Source: Chloroflexota bacterium (GTDB lineage: Bacteria > Chloroflexota > Anaerolineae > UBA7937 > B3-Chlor). From it: DNA of 6,382 bases. Made by a program: the position numbers and the translations under genes. Positions 5,798-6,382 of the stretch are shown here, piece by piece (positions within the stretch are counted from its first letter, which is position 1; the number at the start of each line of letters is the position of its first letter). The stretch is taken from the NCBI GenBank assembly GCA_030616025.1, contig JAUWYD010000064.1, forward strand, positions 1-6,382, written 5' to 3'. Below the pieces are notes generated by a model. It worked only from the letters and a program-made list of their open reading frames with translations, was not told where the DNA came from and did not search any database.

Positions 5798-6382
5798 AAT
5801 GTGCGTATTGTATCACATGACAGCTTCCCCAAGCCACATAAGTCCCAGGGAGGGTCGCGATGTGCTTGAGCCCAGACACGGCCCAGAACCGTAGCCAGCG
5901 GCGCACTTTGAAGCAAACAACCGCGCTTTGCTGGCCCAACTTGTGGAACTGGTACAGACCCGAGGCTGGCATAAGCGTCCCCCCGGCCCGCTCCTTGACT
6001 ATTCTCTTCAAGACCTAGGTCAACAGCCGCGCCCATTATCAATTGCTTGATCTCCCTCGGTGTCAACCCTGGATCCGCCTCTAGGAGAAGCGCCGCAACC
6101 CCTGAGGCGTGGGGTGTCGCCATGCTGGTGCCCGTAGCCTCTGTGTACCCCTGGTTCAGAGCGTTGCCGAGGGACCCGTTGCTGGCACGGCACGAAACTA
6201 TGCTCGCTCCGGGGAAAAGGACATCCGGCTTGACACGGCCGTCAGAGGTGGGGCCTCTCGACGAAGCCTCTAGACTGGTGTCCTCACCGGTCGAGGCTCC
6301 AACGGTTATGACTGGGCGTGCACAGCCCGGCGGGCCGATACCACCTGGGGTAGGCCCGGAGGTGCCTGCCGCTCCCCAGCCC
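5731..6382 (-). CDS. Subtilisin-like S8 family serine protease, C-terminal part (5' end outside window)
   Basis: The frame enters at the right edge and reads as the second half of a subtilase catalytic domain: GWGAAGTSGP, ARPVITVGAS, SSRGPTSDGRVKPDV with PGASIVS, then the catalytic-Ser motif GTSMATPHASGVAALLLEA (GTSMATPH codons end near 6109), and the closing helix GAGRGDAYASL (ending at 5962). The Asp and His of the triad lie outside the window. The Asn that usually forms the oxyanion hole in AAGNSGP is Thr here (codon ACC). After DAYASL about 76 further residues, Cys- and Arg-containing and unrecognised, run to a TAG at 5731-5733 and overlap the start of the lipoprotein gene by 67 bp. This tail may be a read-through caused by a lost stop or a frameshift. 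S8 proteins of this type are normally exported; the signal peptide cannot be seen here. Confidence 0.88.
   Translation of the reverse strand, partial: GWGAAGTSGPTPGGIGPPGCARPVITVGASTGEDTSLEASSRGPTSDGRVKPDVLFPGASIVSCRASNGSLGNALNQGYTEATGTSMATPHASGVAALLLEADPGLTPREIKQLIMGAAVDLGLEENSQGAGRGDAYASLGSVPVPQVGPAKRGCLLQSAPLATVLGRVWAQAHRDPPWDLCGLGKLSCDTIRTLWGMVTRDGEGERTVESRACWR
5807..5815 (-). promoter_or_regulatory. Possible extended -10 promoter of the lipoprotein gene
   Basis: TGATACAAT on the minus strand is a TGn-extended -10 (TACAAT, 5 of 6 matches). No good -35 lies at normal spacing. Initiation about 7 nt downstream would fall near 5800, only about 3 nt before the GTG start, and no Shine-Dalgarno precedes that GTG. 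If real, the mRNA is leaderless or nearly so. It lies inside the reading frame of the upstream protease gene. Confidence 0.45.

Overview
The window is bacterial chromosomal DNA, compact and moderately GC-rich. The best guess for the lineage is Chloroflexota or a similar environmental bacterium. The reasons are a ClpP whose active-site stretch reads HMHPAGGG rather than the common HQPLGG, a surface lipoprotein with a long Pro/Thr linker, and an inositol-type GT4 glycosyltransferase. This placement is inference; no rRNA or other strong taxonomic marker is present.

Layout from left to right. Positions 1-1036 (+) hold the 3' part of a GT4 glycosyltransferase, cut by the window edge. It converges on the minus-strand clpX gene, and the 92-bp gap holds a near-ideal intrinsic terminator serving clpX. 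From 4732 down to 1129 the minus strand carries, in transcription order: a consensus sigma-70 promoter, tRNA-Leu(UAG), tRNA-Gly(GCC), a second (extended -10) promoter, tig (trigger factor), clpP and clpX. clpP has a strong Shine-Dalgarno, clpX overlaps clpP by 4 bp (ATGA), and no terminator is visible inside the block. This is the classic nascent-chain chaperone plus ATP-dependent protease operon: trigger factor handles chains at the ribosome, and ClpXP degrades selected or damaged proteins in the cytosol.

Upstream of the tRNA promoter, also on the minus strand, lie two genes for exported or probably exported proteins. One (4847-5797) encodes a lipoprotein with a lipobox, a Pro/Thr linker and a class I glutamine-amidotransferase-like domain. 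The other (5731-6382, cut by the window edge) is the C-terminal part of a subtilisin-like S8 protease.

The housekeeping block is ordinary. The part worth a second look is the right-hand third. The amidotransferase-like lipoprotein keeps its nucleophile Cys but has Asn and Gln where the catalytic His and Glu should be, and it appears to sit outside the cell. The neighbouring subtilase keeps its catalytic Ser but has Thr where the oxyanion-hole Asn is expected. Two adjacent enzyme-fold proteins with altered active sites may point to binding or scaffolding roles at the cell surface, but this rests on motif reading alone.
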